The notes below the pieces were generated by a model. The model was not told the origin of the DNA and did not search any database. It saw only the letters and a program-made list of their open reading frames with translations. 7,978 nucleotides of DNA from Candidatus Merdenecus merdavium. Its GTDB lineage: Bacteria > Bacillota > Clostridia > Lachnospirales > Lachnospiraceae. The stretch spans positions 1-7,978 of the forward strand of contig DVLR01000232.1 of assembly GCA_018715425.1 (NCBI GenBank), written 5' to 3'. Positions 1-5,071 of this stretch are shown in pieces (position 1 is the first letter of the stretch; each line of letters opens with the position of its first letter). The position numbers and the translations under genes are program-made.

Positions 1-452
1 GTTTCCATTCCATTTAATATGGTTAAGATTCCTATAGCACCTGAACCAATAAATGGACAGTACGAAAGGGGAAAGCCAAAGATGGATTGACATTGGGTAG
101 CGAAGGCTATGGATAATGCTGCAATAATAGCTGGAAATCCAATTACGGAAAAAGTCCATCCACATAAAAAGGACAAAAAATCCCCCATGGTCTCCTTAAT
201 CCAAAGAACCATCCCTCCTGTTTTGGGTATACAGGAGGCTAGTTCTGCCGTTGCCAAACCTCCAGCCATAGTTATGATGCCTGCTAAAAACAATGAAAAA
301 ATACTAAGCCCAGGGGCTTTCGTAAGCTTTAATATACTTCCAACTTTAAAAAAGATACCAGAACCTATGACTGTATTCATCACTGCAAGTACCGCTGTCC
401 CTAGCCCTAATTCTTTTTTTAATTCCCCAACTTGATTATCTTTATTTAACAA
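1..452 (-). CDS. APC-family amino acid permease, N-terminal part (SteT-like), cut by window edge
   Basis: About 150 N-terminal residues of an integral membrane transporter of the amino acid-polyamine-organocation family; the rest lies beyond the left edge. After a short charged head (LNKDNQVGELKKELG), transmembrane segment 1 carries the family's substrate-binding turn as NTVIGSGIFFK (about residues 25-35). A second hydrophobic segment ends in AGGLATAELASCIPKTGG (about 65-82), matching the AEL/PKTGG signature of L-type exchangers such as Bacillus SteT, and the third runs through FLCGWTFSVIGFPAIIAAL. By family it should exchange or import neutral amino acids at the cytoplasmic membrane; the exact substrate cannot be read. 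I chose TTG at 452-450 because GAAGGAG lies four bases upstream (463-457) and no ATG is available in frame before residue 24. The frame stays open further upstream without an ATG or GTG. An upstream promoter and palindrome suggest separate regulation from dus. Confidence 0.85.
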   Translation of the reverse strand, partial: MLNKDNQVGELKKELGLGTAVLAVMNTVIGSGIFFKVGSILKLTKAPGLSIFSLFLAGIITMAGGLATAELASCIPKTGGMVLWIKETMGDFLSFLCGWTFSVIGFPAIIAALSIAFATQCQSIFGFPLSYCPFIGSGAIGILTILNGME

Positions 453-516
453 TATACTCCTTCGATCCTTTTTTGTTCTATGGCAGAAACCCTGTGATAG
501 AAGCTCCTTTATATTA

Positions 517-544
517 AGTATATTGTTAGCTCTTTTATTCAGAA
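517..544 (-). promoter_or_regulatory. Candidate sigma-A promoter for the permease
   Basis: On the minus strand a -10 box TATACT (522-517) lies 16 bases after a weak -35 TTCTGA (544-539). The predicted transcript start is near 510, leaving a leader of about 58 bases before the TTG start. The poor -35 box and the palindrome just upstream suggest that a regulator may assist or block this promoter. This is inference from consensus matching only. Confidence 0.4.
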
Positions 545-545
545 C

Positions 546-573
546 GTTTCGTATCAAATACGAAGCATTTTTT
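546..573. promoter_or_regulatory. Palindrome upstream of the permease promoter: operator candidate or plus-strand terminator
   Basis: The core is a perfect 7-3-7 inverted repeat, TTCGTAT-CAA-ATACGAA, at 548-564 in the gap (453-632) between dus and the permease. On the plus strand the stem extends to nine pairs (U547-G565 wobble and G546-C566) and is followed one base later by seven T (568-573 and neighbours), which looks like an intrinsic terminator. On the minus strand the same position is a C-A mismatch and no T run follows, so it does not look like the dus terminator. Its location immediately before the permease -35 region also fits an operator. No known regulator's box is recognised. Confidence 0.4.
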
Positions 574-632
574 TATAACTATGGTATTTCAAATTCACGT
601 GCCAAAGAGACGTTATATAAAGTATATATCCT

Positions 633-1568
633 TTAGCGTAAAGAAAGATCTTGGAACATCTCATCTACAATTCTATGATAATCAGGAAGTTTTTGTGATT
701 TCTTCAATTTTTTCATGTTTTTATCTGAATCTACAAAAAGACCTCCCATATAAAACCATAATTCTTTCATCTTAAATAAGACATTGCGATCACCAGACAT
801 ATACTCTTTATAACTATGGTAAATCTTATCATGAAACTTTCTGTAGTCTTCCTTCTCTCTCTTCTTCCTTCCTCTTAATACATCCAACATTCCTGGATCC
901 ATTAAAATCCCTCGACCGAACATCCATGTATCTACATATGGAAATTTTTCTTTACACAACTTAAAATCATCTGGAGTAAAAAGATCACCATTGTAGCAAA
1001 TGTGACTTTTGCTTTTATCACAAGCATATTGAAACATCTTTAAGTTCGGAATATTTTTATAGTAATCCGTCTGTAATCTTGGATGAACAATTAATTCTTC
1101 TATTGGATATTGGTTATAAATATCCATCAATCTAAAAAACTCCTCTGGATCTTCCATTCCAATTCGTGTCTTTATGGAAATTTTAAGAGGTGATGTGTTG
1201 AAAATCTCTTCTAAAAAACCCTCCAACTGTAAAGGATAAGCCAGAAATCCAGCACCTTTTCTCTTGGTTACTACTGTTTTAGATGGACACCCTAAATTAA
1301 GATTTACTTCTTCATACCCCAAAGCTTCTAGGCGTTTCGCAGTCCAGATAAAATCCTCTGAATGATTCGTTAGCAGCTGTGGAACAATGGGAATGCCTTG
1401 ATTGTTTTCTGGTAATACATCATTTAAATCTTTAGAATGTAATTTCTTATTTTGATTGGGGGTTATAAATGGAGTAAAGTACTTATCGAAGGGTGAGAAA
1501 CATTCATGATATGCATTTCTATAAATGTATCCTGTAATTCCCTCCATTGGTGCAAGATAATATTTCAT
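633..1568 (-). CDS. dus: tRNA-dihydrouridine synthase family protein (DusC-like clade)
   Basis: A 311-residue FMN-dependent reductase, the usual length, expected to reduce specific uridines in tRNA to dihydrouridine in the cytoplasm. The N-terminal TIM barrel begins with the FMN-binding APMEGIT (residues 6-12). It continues with PQLL (63-66), NLNLGCPSK (89-97; Cys94 is the expected proton donor), KTRIG (133-137; Lys133 and Arg135 positions of the flavin site), VHPR (161-164), YNGD (192-195) and FGRG (217-220, phosphate loop). The helical C-terminal domain is basic (RGRKKREKEDYRK), as expected for tRNA binding. Where most Dus proteins have GSGAAL after the cysteine this one has GAGFLAYP, and overall it resembles DusC and a clostridial side clade more than DusB; which uridine it modifies is unknown. 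The ATG has AGAGG six bases upstream (1579-1575). It has its own promoter and is separated from the GerMN gene by a terminator. Confidence 0.9.
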   Translation of the reverse strand: MKYYLAPMEGITGYIYRNAYHECFSPFDKYFTPFITPNQNKKLHSKDLNDVLPENNQGIPIVPQLLTNHSEDFIWTAKRLEALGYEEVNLNLGCPSKTVVTKRKGAGFLAYPLQLEGFLEEIFNTSPLKISIKTRIGMEDPEEFFRLMDIYNQYPIEELIVHPRLQTDYYKNIPNLKMFQYACDKSKSHICYNGDLFTPDDFKLCKEKFPYVDTWMFGRGILMDPGMLDVLRGRKKREKEDYRKFHDKIYHSYKEYMSGDRNVLFKMKELWFYMGGLFVDSDKNMKKLKKSQKLPDYHRIVDEMFQDLSLR

Positions 1569-1656
1569 TTTTTACCTCTACTGTCTTACTATTATTTCAA
1601 TGCTGTTTAAAGTTCTAAGTTCCGATCACATAGACTTCTTCAGCAATGACCCTACT

Positions 1657-1685
1657 ATTATATATGATATTAACGTATTCGTAAA
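1657..1685 (-). promoter_or_regulatory. Sigma-A promoter for dus
   Basis: A perfect -10 TATAAT (1662-1657) is preceded by a 17-base spacer and a -35 TTTACG (1685-1680, four of six consensus bases). It starts six bases downstream of the terminator hairpin of the preceding gene. The predicted transcript begins near 1650 and has a leader of about 80 bases in which I see no riboswitch or attenuator. Confidence 0.6.
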
Positions 1686-1690
1686 TCCAT

Positions 1691-1740
1691 AAAAATAAGA
1701 GGGAGGAGGCACAAAGATGCGCTCTCTTCTCTCTTATTTT
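1691..1740 (-). terminator. Intrinsic terminator after the GerMN lipoprotein gene
   Basis: Seven bases after the TAA stop, a hairpin has outer arms AAAATAAGAG (1740-1731) and CTCTTATTTT (1701-1692), ten perfect pairs, with one further T at 1691. Inside are shorter helices interrupted by A-C mismatches and a small GCA/TGC cap. The T run is part of the stem, as in many bidirectional A/T-flanked terminators. On the plus strand the three mismatches become G-U pairs, giving about 18 continuous pairs, so the structure is more stable in a plus-strand transcript although no plus-strand gene is seen here. Confidence 0.7.
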
Positions 1741-1746
1741 AGGTTA

Positions 1747-2316
1747 TTATTCATTGGTTTCAAAATAATTTAAATATTCCGTATATTCAGAATGGCCCGA
1801 TTGTAACGTCTCACCATTTATTGTAATTAGAATCTCGTCTGCATGAAAAGCCATTAAATAAGTATTTACTAAAGATCCCAACACCATATACTCCTGAGAT
1901 GTTCCCATTTCTCTTAAAGAGAACTCTTCCGAAAGATCCAGATCTATTTTTAAGTCTTCGTCATCTACAGTCGTCATAAAGCTATTCACTCTCACATCTC
2001 CTAAATTTAACTTTTCGTTCATAGCACTCTGTAAAGATTCTGCCGTTAATTCTGGAATCGTTCCTTGTTCTTCTATAAAACTATCTGCGGCTTCATTGGG
2101 AAGATAAAAGGTAACTTCAAATCCATTTACCAAAGAAGTTTCCTGGCTCTTAGCTTCTGTAGTATCTTCTTTTGATTCTTCTAAGTTCCATGTTTCTTTC
2201 CTTTCGATCTCTTTACTTTCCATAGCTTCTGTCTGATCGGTTTCTAAATCAGCCGTTGTGCTACATCCTGTTAAAGCTATCGCTACGATGAAACAAAGTA
2301 AAAGTTTCTTTCTCAT
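1747..2316 (-). CDS. GerMN-domain lipoprotein
   Basis: A 189-residue exported lipoprotein. The signal peptide MRKKLLLCFIVAIALTGC ends in a lipobox (L15-T16-G17-C18); Cys18 would be acylated by Lgt and the protein anchored outside the cytoplasmic membrane. Residues 19-62 form an acidic, Glu/Thr/Lys/Ser-rich linker. Residues about 66-185 form one GerMN (sporulation and spore germination) domain: VTFYLPNEAADSF at the start, a central helix TAESLQSAMNEKL, the strand DLKIDLDLSEEF, a helix VLGSLVNTYLMAF, and the closing ITINGETLQSGHSEY (the G...H element typical of the domain). GerM of Bacillus acts in engulfment and localisation of the SpoIIIA-IIQ complex, but single-domain lipoproteins of this kind also occur outside sporulation loci, so a spore role is not certain. 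No Gmad2 or second GerMN domain is present. GGAGG lies six bases before the ATG. It has its own vegetative-looking promoter and a terminator, so it is probably monocistronic. Confidence 0.85.
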   Translation of the reverse strand: MRKKLLLCFIVAIALTGCSTTADLETDQTEAMESKEIERKETWNLEESKEDTTEAKSQETSLVNGFEVTFYLPNEAADSFIEEQGTIPELTAESLQSAMNEKLNLGDVRVNSFMTTVDDEDLKIDLDLSEEFSLREMGTSQEYMVLGSLVNTYLMAFHADEILITINGETLQSGHSEYTEYLNYFETNE

Positions 2317-2346
2317 CTACATCCTCCATATTTTTTAACTTTCTAT

Positions 2347-2375
2347 ATTGTATCAAATTCTTGGATAGATGTAAA
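2347..2375 (-). promoter_or_regulatory. Sigma-A promoter for the GerMN lipoprotein gene
   Basis: In the 71-base gap after nth, the -35 TTTACA (2375-2370, five of six) and -10 TACAAT (2352-2347, five of six) are 17 bases apart. The predicted start is near 2340, giving a leader of about 24 bases containing the GGAGG site. The -10 context GATACAAT also resembles a sigma-E -10, but no convincing sigma-E -35 element stands at the right distance. Confidence 0.6.
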
Positions 2376-2387
2376 TGAAACTGATTT

Positions 2388-3050
2388 CTAATTTATTTTC
2401 TTGTTTTTCAACAAGCTTTTATAAGCATCTAATTTATCCTTTTTACAAATAGATACAAAAGGGCACTCTTCACATCTAGGGTTTCTTGCAGTACAAAAAT
2501 AACGTCCAAAGAAAATAAATAAGTGATGACCTTTGTTCCATCGTTCTCTTTTTATTTTACGTTTTAATTTTTTCTCTACGGTTAAGACATCGTCTGCTGG
2601 CTTAGCCAATCCCAATCGCTTTGAAATACGCTCTACATGAGTGTCTACTGCAAATGCTGGAATACCAAACCATACACTTTGCACTACATTTGCAGTTTTT
2701 CTCCCTACTCCTGCTAATTTTGTAAGCTCATTCATATCAGATGGAACTTCTCCATGATATTCATACTTTATTTGATGAGTTAAGCGTTTGACATGCCTTG
2801 CTTTATTTCTATAAAGGCCGATTCTTTTAATGTAGGCAGCAATGTCCTCTACATCCGCTTTGTCGTAATCATCTAAAGTTGGATATGCAGCAAATAAAGC
2901 TGGTGTTACTTTATTTACTGCTTCGTCTGTGGTTTGTGCTGAAAGCACCACTGCTATGACTAACTCTACTGCATTGCTGTGATTTAGTTCACAATGTGCA
3001 TTTGGAAACAGCTCTTCCATCTTATCTAATATTTCATCTGTATTTATCAT
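2388..3050 (-). CDS. nth: Endonuclease III (DNA glycosylase/AP lyase)
   Basis: A 220-residue bifunctional DNA repair enzyme, close to the family norm of about 210. It removes oxidised pyrimidines such as thymine glycol and cleaves the resulting abasic site, starting base excision repair. The helix-hairpin-helix is LAGVGRKTANVV (112-123) with catalytic Lys118. Catalytic Asp136 lies in VDTHVERIS, and the [4Fe-4S] cluster ligands are Cys186, Cys193, Cys196 and Cys202 with canonical C-X6-C-X2-C-X5-C spacing. AVVLSAQTTD (33-42) is the usual N-terminal family motif. All key residues are intact. The ATG start has a modest AAGGA upstream, and the frame is closed by a stop a short way before it. It lies 113 bases after the GNAT gene, with a promoter candidate in that gap. 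Confidence 0.97.
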   Translation of the reverse strand: MINTDEILDKMEELFPNAHCELNHSNAVELVIAVVLSAQTTDEAVNKVTPALFAAYPTLDDYDKADVEDIAAYIKRIGLYRNKARHVKRLTHQIKYEYHGEVPSDMNELTKLAGVGRKTANVVQSVWFGIPAFAVDTHVERISKRLGLAKPADDVLTVEKKLKRKIKRERWNKGHHLFIFFGRYFCTARNPRCEECPFVSICKKDKLDAYKSLLKNKKIN

Positions 3051-3104
3051 ATTGATCCTTGTTGCTAGTGCAAACTAATTCCTTTCTCCTTTGTTCATCC
3101 TAAT

Positions 3105-3133
3105 ATTAAAATCCTGCTTTCCTTTACTTTCAA
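3105..3133 (-). promoter_or_regulatory. Candidate sigma-A promoter for nth
   Basis: A -35 TTGAAA (3133-3128, five of six) and -10 TTTAAT (3110-3105, five of six) are separated by 17 bases, placing a start near 3098 and a leader of about 48 bases before the nth ATG. No terminator is seen after the GNAT stop, so read-through from upstream is also possible. Confidence 0.5.
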
Positions 3134-3163
3134 ACTCGTTGATGATAACACGGTAACCATATT

Positions 3164-3727
3164 TTATCTATCATGACAGTACTCATAGGCAAATCTTTCT
3201 TCGCCTGTTAAGAGATGTATCACCCCACAATATTCAAACTTATGCTTTTTCACATAACCTTGCATGCGCTTATTATCTTCATGAGTATCAATTCGTATGT
3301 TTTGAATCCCGTGGTTGGTACAAAATTCTAAAATCTGACTCATGACTTGGGAAGAACATCTAGTTCCACGTATTTCTTTCTTCATCATAAGACGATGAAC
3401 CGTGAAATATGGACCTTGACTCTTCCATTGGCCATGATATATTTTTTGATATGTAGGATCATCCCCAAAAATAATTGCTGCATAGGCTACCACCTGACCT
3501 TTAACTAAAAATACATATCCATGGTTAAGTTCCATGTCGTTGATGATGGTGTCTTTAGATGGGTAACCATTTTGCCATTGGTCAATTCCTTGTTCCAGTA
3601 AAAATGCTCGTGCATCTTCTAAAAGTTCTATTACTTGATCCAAATAATCTCTTTGCATGTTTACTAGCTCTATAACATAGTTATCTCTTTCCATTGTGAT
3701 TCGTCTTCCTTTATCTATCTTCGACAT
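3164..3727 (-). CDS. GNAT-family N-acetyltransferase
   Basis: A 187-residue protein with the GNAT fold, expected to move an acetyl group from acetyl-CoA to an amine; the substrate is not recognisable. The N-terminal part has a helix ARAFLLEQGIDQWQNGYPS (39-57), whose QW-Q-GYPS pattern is common in small clostridial GNATs. The strand GYVFLVKGQVVAYAAI (70-85) is followed by HRLMMKKEIRGTRCSSQVM (111-129), strand beta-4 and the acetyl-CoA loop, then IRIDTHEDNKRMQGYVKKHKFEYCG (144-168), the usual D-T-H--N--M----K--F C-terminal motif. The loop reads RGTRCSS where R-G-x-G-x-A/G is usual. The first ATG (3727) has AAAGG five bases upstream. Met12 is an alternative that would remove a basic head of unclear homology, but it has a worse-placed site. 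It lies 72 bases after the aminotransferase with no strong promoter or terminator between, so co-transcription is likely. Confidence 0.85.
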   Translation of the reverse strand: MSKIDKGRRITMERDNYVIELVNMQRDYLDQVIELLEDARAFLLEQGIDQWQNGYPSKDTIINDMELNHGYVFLVKGQVVAYAAIIFGDDPTYQKIYHGQWKSQGPYFTVHRLMMKKEIRGTRCSSQVMSQILEFCTNHGIQNIRIDTHEDNKRMQGYVKKHKFEYCGVIHLLTGEERFAYEYCHDR

Positions 3728-3799
3728 CGTTACCTTTCTTTACTTTTTGTCCCTTAATCTTTCCCTATGAAACAAAGAATGTATGAAAAGGCAAATTTT

Positions 3800-5005
3800 C
3801 TATTTGATGATATTACTTATACGAATTGCTTCTAATGCTTGATCAATCCTATCTTCATTTAAAACCAAAGCAAAACGTACGTATCCTTCTCCCAGTTTTC
3901 CAAAACAGATACCAGGTGTGCAGATTACTCCTGTTTCCTCTAATAGCTGATTACAAAACTCTACCGAATGTTTGAATGTTTTAGGAATCGGTGCCCAAAC
4001 AAACATGGTACCTTGAACGTCTGGAACCATCCAACCTAACTCTCTAAGACCATGACAAAGTTTCTTTCCCCTGCTTTCGTATTTCTTACACTGTTCTTTT
4101 ACTAGGGATTGGTCACCCTCTAATGCGGCAATGGCTGCATATTGTATTGGTAAAAAGACACCATAATCTATTTTAGATCTCAGTTTTTTAAACATTTGAA
4201 TGATCTTATGATTCCCTATTGCAAATGATATTCTTGCACCTGTTAAATTGTAAGATTTCGACAGAGAATAAAATTCCACCCCCACCTCTTTCGCTCCATC
4301 AAAAGATAGAAATGATTTCCCTTTCTTACCGCCAAAAATAATATCGGAATAAGCATTATCATGGATGATGATGATTTCATACTTCTTTGCAAAGGCAATC
4401 AACTCCATGTAAAACTCATCTGGAGCCACCACCCCTACTGGATTCATAGGAAAGGACACAATCATGACTTTTGCTTTCTTTGCTACATCCTCTGGGATTT
4501 GTTTTAGGTCTGGAAGAAATCCATTCTTTTCATAAAGAGGGTACGTCTCCGTAATCGCCCCCGCTAGTTGGGGTCCATCGCAAAAAATAGGATATCCAGG
4601 ATCTGGTATTAGAACTAAGTCACCGGGATTACAAAGGGAAAAGGCAATGTGGGCAATCCCCTCTTGAGAACCATTGACTGACATCACCTCATCTCTCGTT
4701 AATTCTACTTCAAATCTATTTTTATAATGACCAATGACTGCATCTTGTAATTCTGGTAGATCTACCACTGCATATTTATAATTTTCTGCTTTCATACCAG
4801 CCTCAGCAAGTGCAGTAATCACATGTGGTGCTGGTGGAAAATCAGGAGTACCAATGGACATATCAAAGATTTCTTTACCTTCAGACATCATTCTATCTTT
4901 TTTTTCATTCAAAATCGTAAAAATACTGGATTCACCTTTCTGCATTCTATCTGCAAAAGTTATTTTCATGTCAACACTTTTCCCTTCTCTAATCGTTTCA
5001 TCCAT
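3800..5005 (-). CDS. PLP-dependent class I aminotransferase, LL-diaminopimelate aminotransferase-like
   Basis: A 401-residue fold-type I aminotransferase of the cytoplasm. Landmarks are IGTPDFPP (51-58), NGSQEG (111-116, phosphate-binding turn), PDPGYPIF (134-141; aromatic ring over the cofactor), NPVG (188-191), HDNAYSD (215-221; Asp216 to the pyridine nitrogen, Tyr219 to the cofactor hydroxyl), SLSKSYNLTGAR (247-258; Lys250 forms the Schiff base) and GEGYVRFAL (372-380; Arg377 for the substrate carboxylate). The stretch NGFLPDLKQIPEDVAKKAK and the SLSK-YN-TG pattern place it with DapL2-type enzymes that make LL-2,6-diaminopimelate from tetrahydrodipicolinate. However, MNPVG and LTGAR replace the usual NNPTG and MTGWR, so its substrate may differ. 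The outermost ATG is given, but it has no ribosome site and lies only about 11 bases after the predicted transcript start. Met13 (4969), preceded by AGAAGGG 12 bases upstream, would give 389 residues, the usual length. Confidence 0.88.
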   Translation of the reverse strand: MDETIREGKSVDMKITFADRMQKGESSIFTILNEKKDRMMSEGKEIFDMSIGTPDFPPAPHVITALAEAGMKAENYKYAVVDLPELQDAVIGHYKNRFEVELTRDEVMSVNGSQEGIAHIAFSLCNPGDLVLIPDPGYPIFCDGPQLAGAITETYPLYEKNGFLPDLKQIPEDVAKKAKVMIVSFPMNPVGVVAPDEFYMELIAFAKKYEIIIIHDNAYSDIIFGGKKGKSFLSFDGAKEVGVEFYSLSKSYNLTGARISFAIGNHKIIQMFKKLRSKIDYGVFLPIQYAAIAALEGDQSLVKEQCKKYESRGKKLCHGLRELGWMVPDVQGTMFVWAPIPKTFKHSVEFCNQLLEETGVICTPGICFGKLGEGYVRFALVLNEDRIDQALEAIRISNIIK

Positions 5006-5022
5006 AAACGTGTTTGTTTTTT

Positions 5023-5028
5023 ATTATA
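5023..5028 (-). promoter_or_regulatory. -10 element for the aminotransferase gene
   Basis: A perfect TATAAT on the minus strand, 18 bases before the outer ATG, would start RNA near 5016. The hexamer 17 bases upstream is TATCAC, a poor -35, so the promoter may depend on an activator; the palindrome at 5051-5067 would be centred near position -43. Confidence 0.45.
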
Positions 5029-5050
5029 CTATAGTTTTCCAATCTGTGAT

Positions 5051-5067
5051 ATAGAAACTCTTTCTAT
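5051..5067. promoter_or_regulatory. Perfect 7-3-7 palindrome between the nucleotidase stop and the aminotransferase promoter
   Basis: ATAGAAA-CTC-TTTCTAT is an exact inverted repeat in the 66-base gap between the two genes. The stem is AT-rich and no T run follows on the minus strand, so it is unlikely to be the terminator of the nucleotidase gene. Its position about three helical turns upstream of the -10 box fits a dimeric regulator's site. I do not recognise the sequence as any known box. Confidence 0.35.
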
Positions 5068-5071
5068 GATT

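Noticed and set aside
109..435. Open frame of 108 codons on the plus strand
   Set aside because: It is antisense to the permease, whose minus-strand frame has clear APC family motifs and hydrophobic segments. The plus frame has no ribosome site or recognisable domain.
453..632. T-box or other riboswitch in the permease leader
   Set aside because: No T-box core sequence, S-box or lysine-switch-like conserved helices can be seen, and the predicted leader is only about 60 bases.
581..775. Open frame of 64 codons on the plus strand
   Set aside because: It overlaps the 3' end of dus in antisense, and its composition is that of a shadow of AT-rich coding DNA.
3078..3104. Seven-codon minus-strand frame (MNKGERN) in the leader of nth, a possible leader peptide
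   Set aside because: It has no regulatory codon run, no ribosome site before it and no alternative hairpins. Frames of this length arise by chance.
3728..3799. Possible promoter for the GNAT gene (TTGCCT, 16 bases, TTTCAT)
   Set aside because: Both boxes match only four of six consensus bases and the spacer is short; co-transcription with the aminotransferase is at least as likely.
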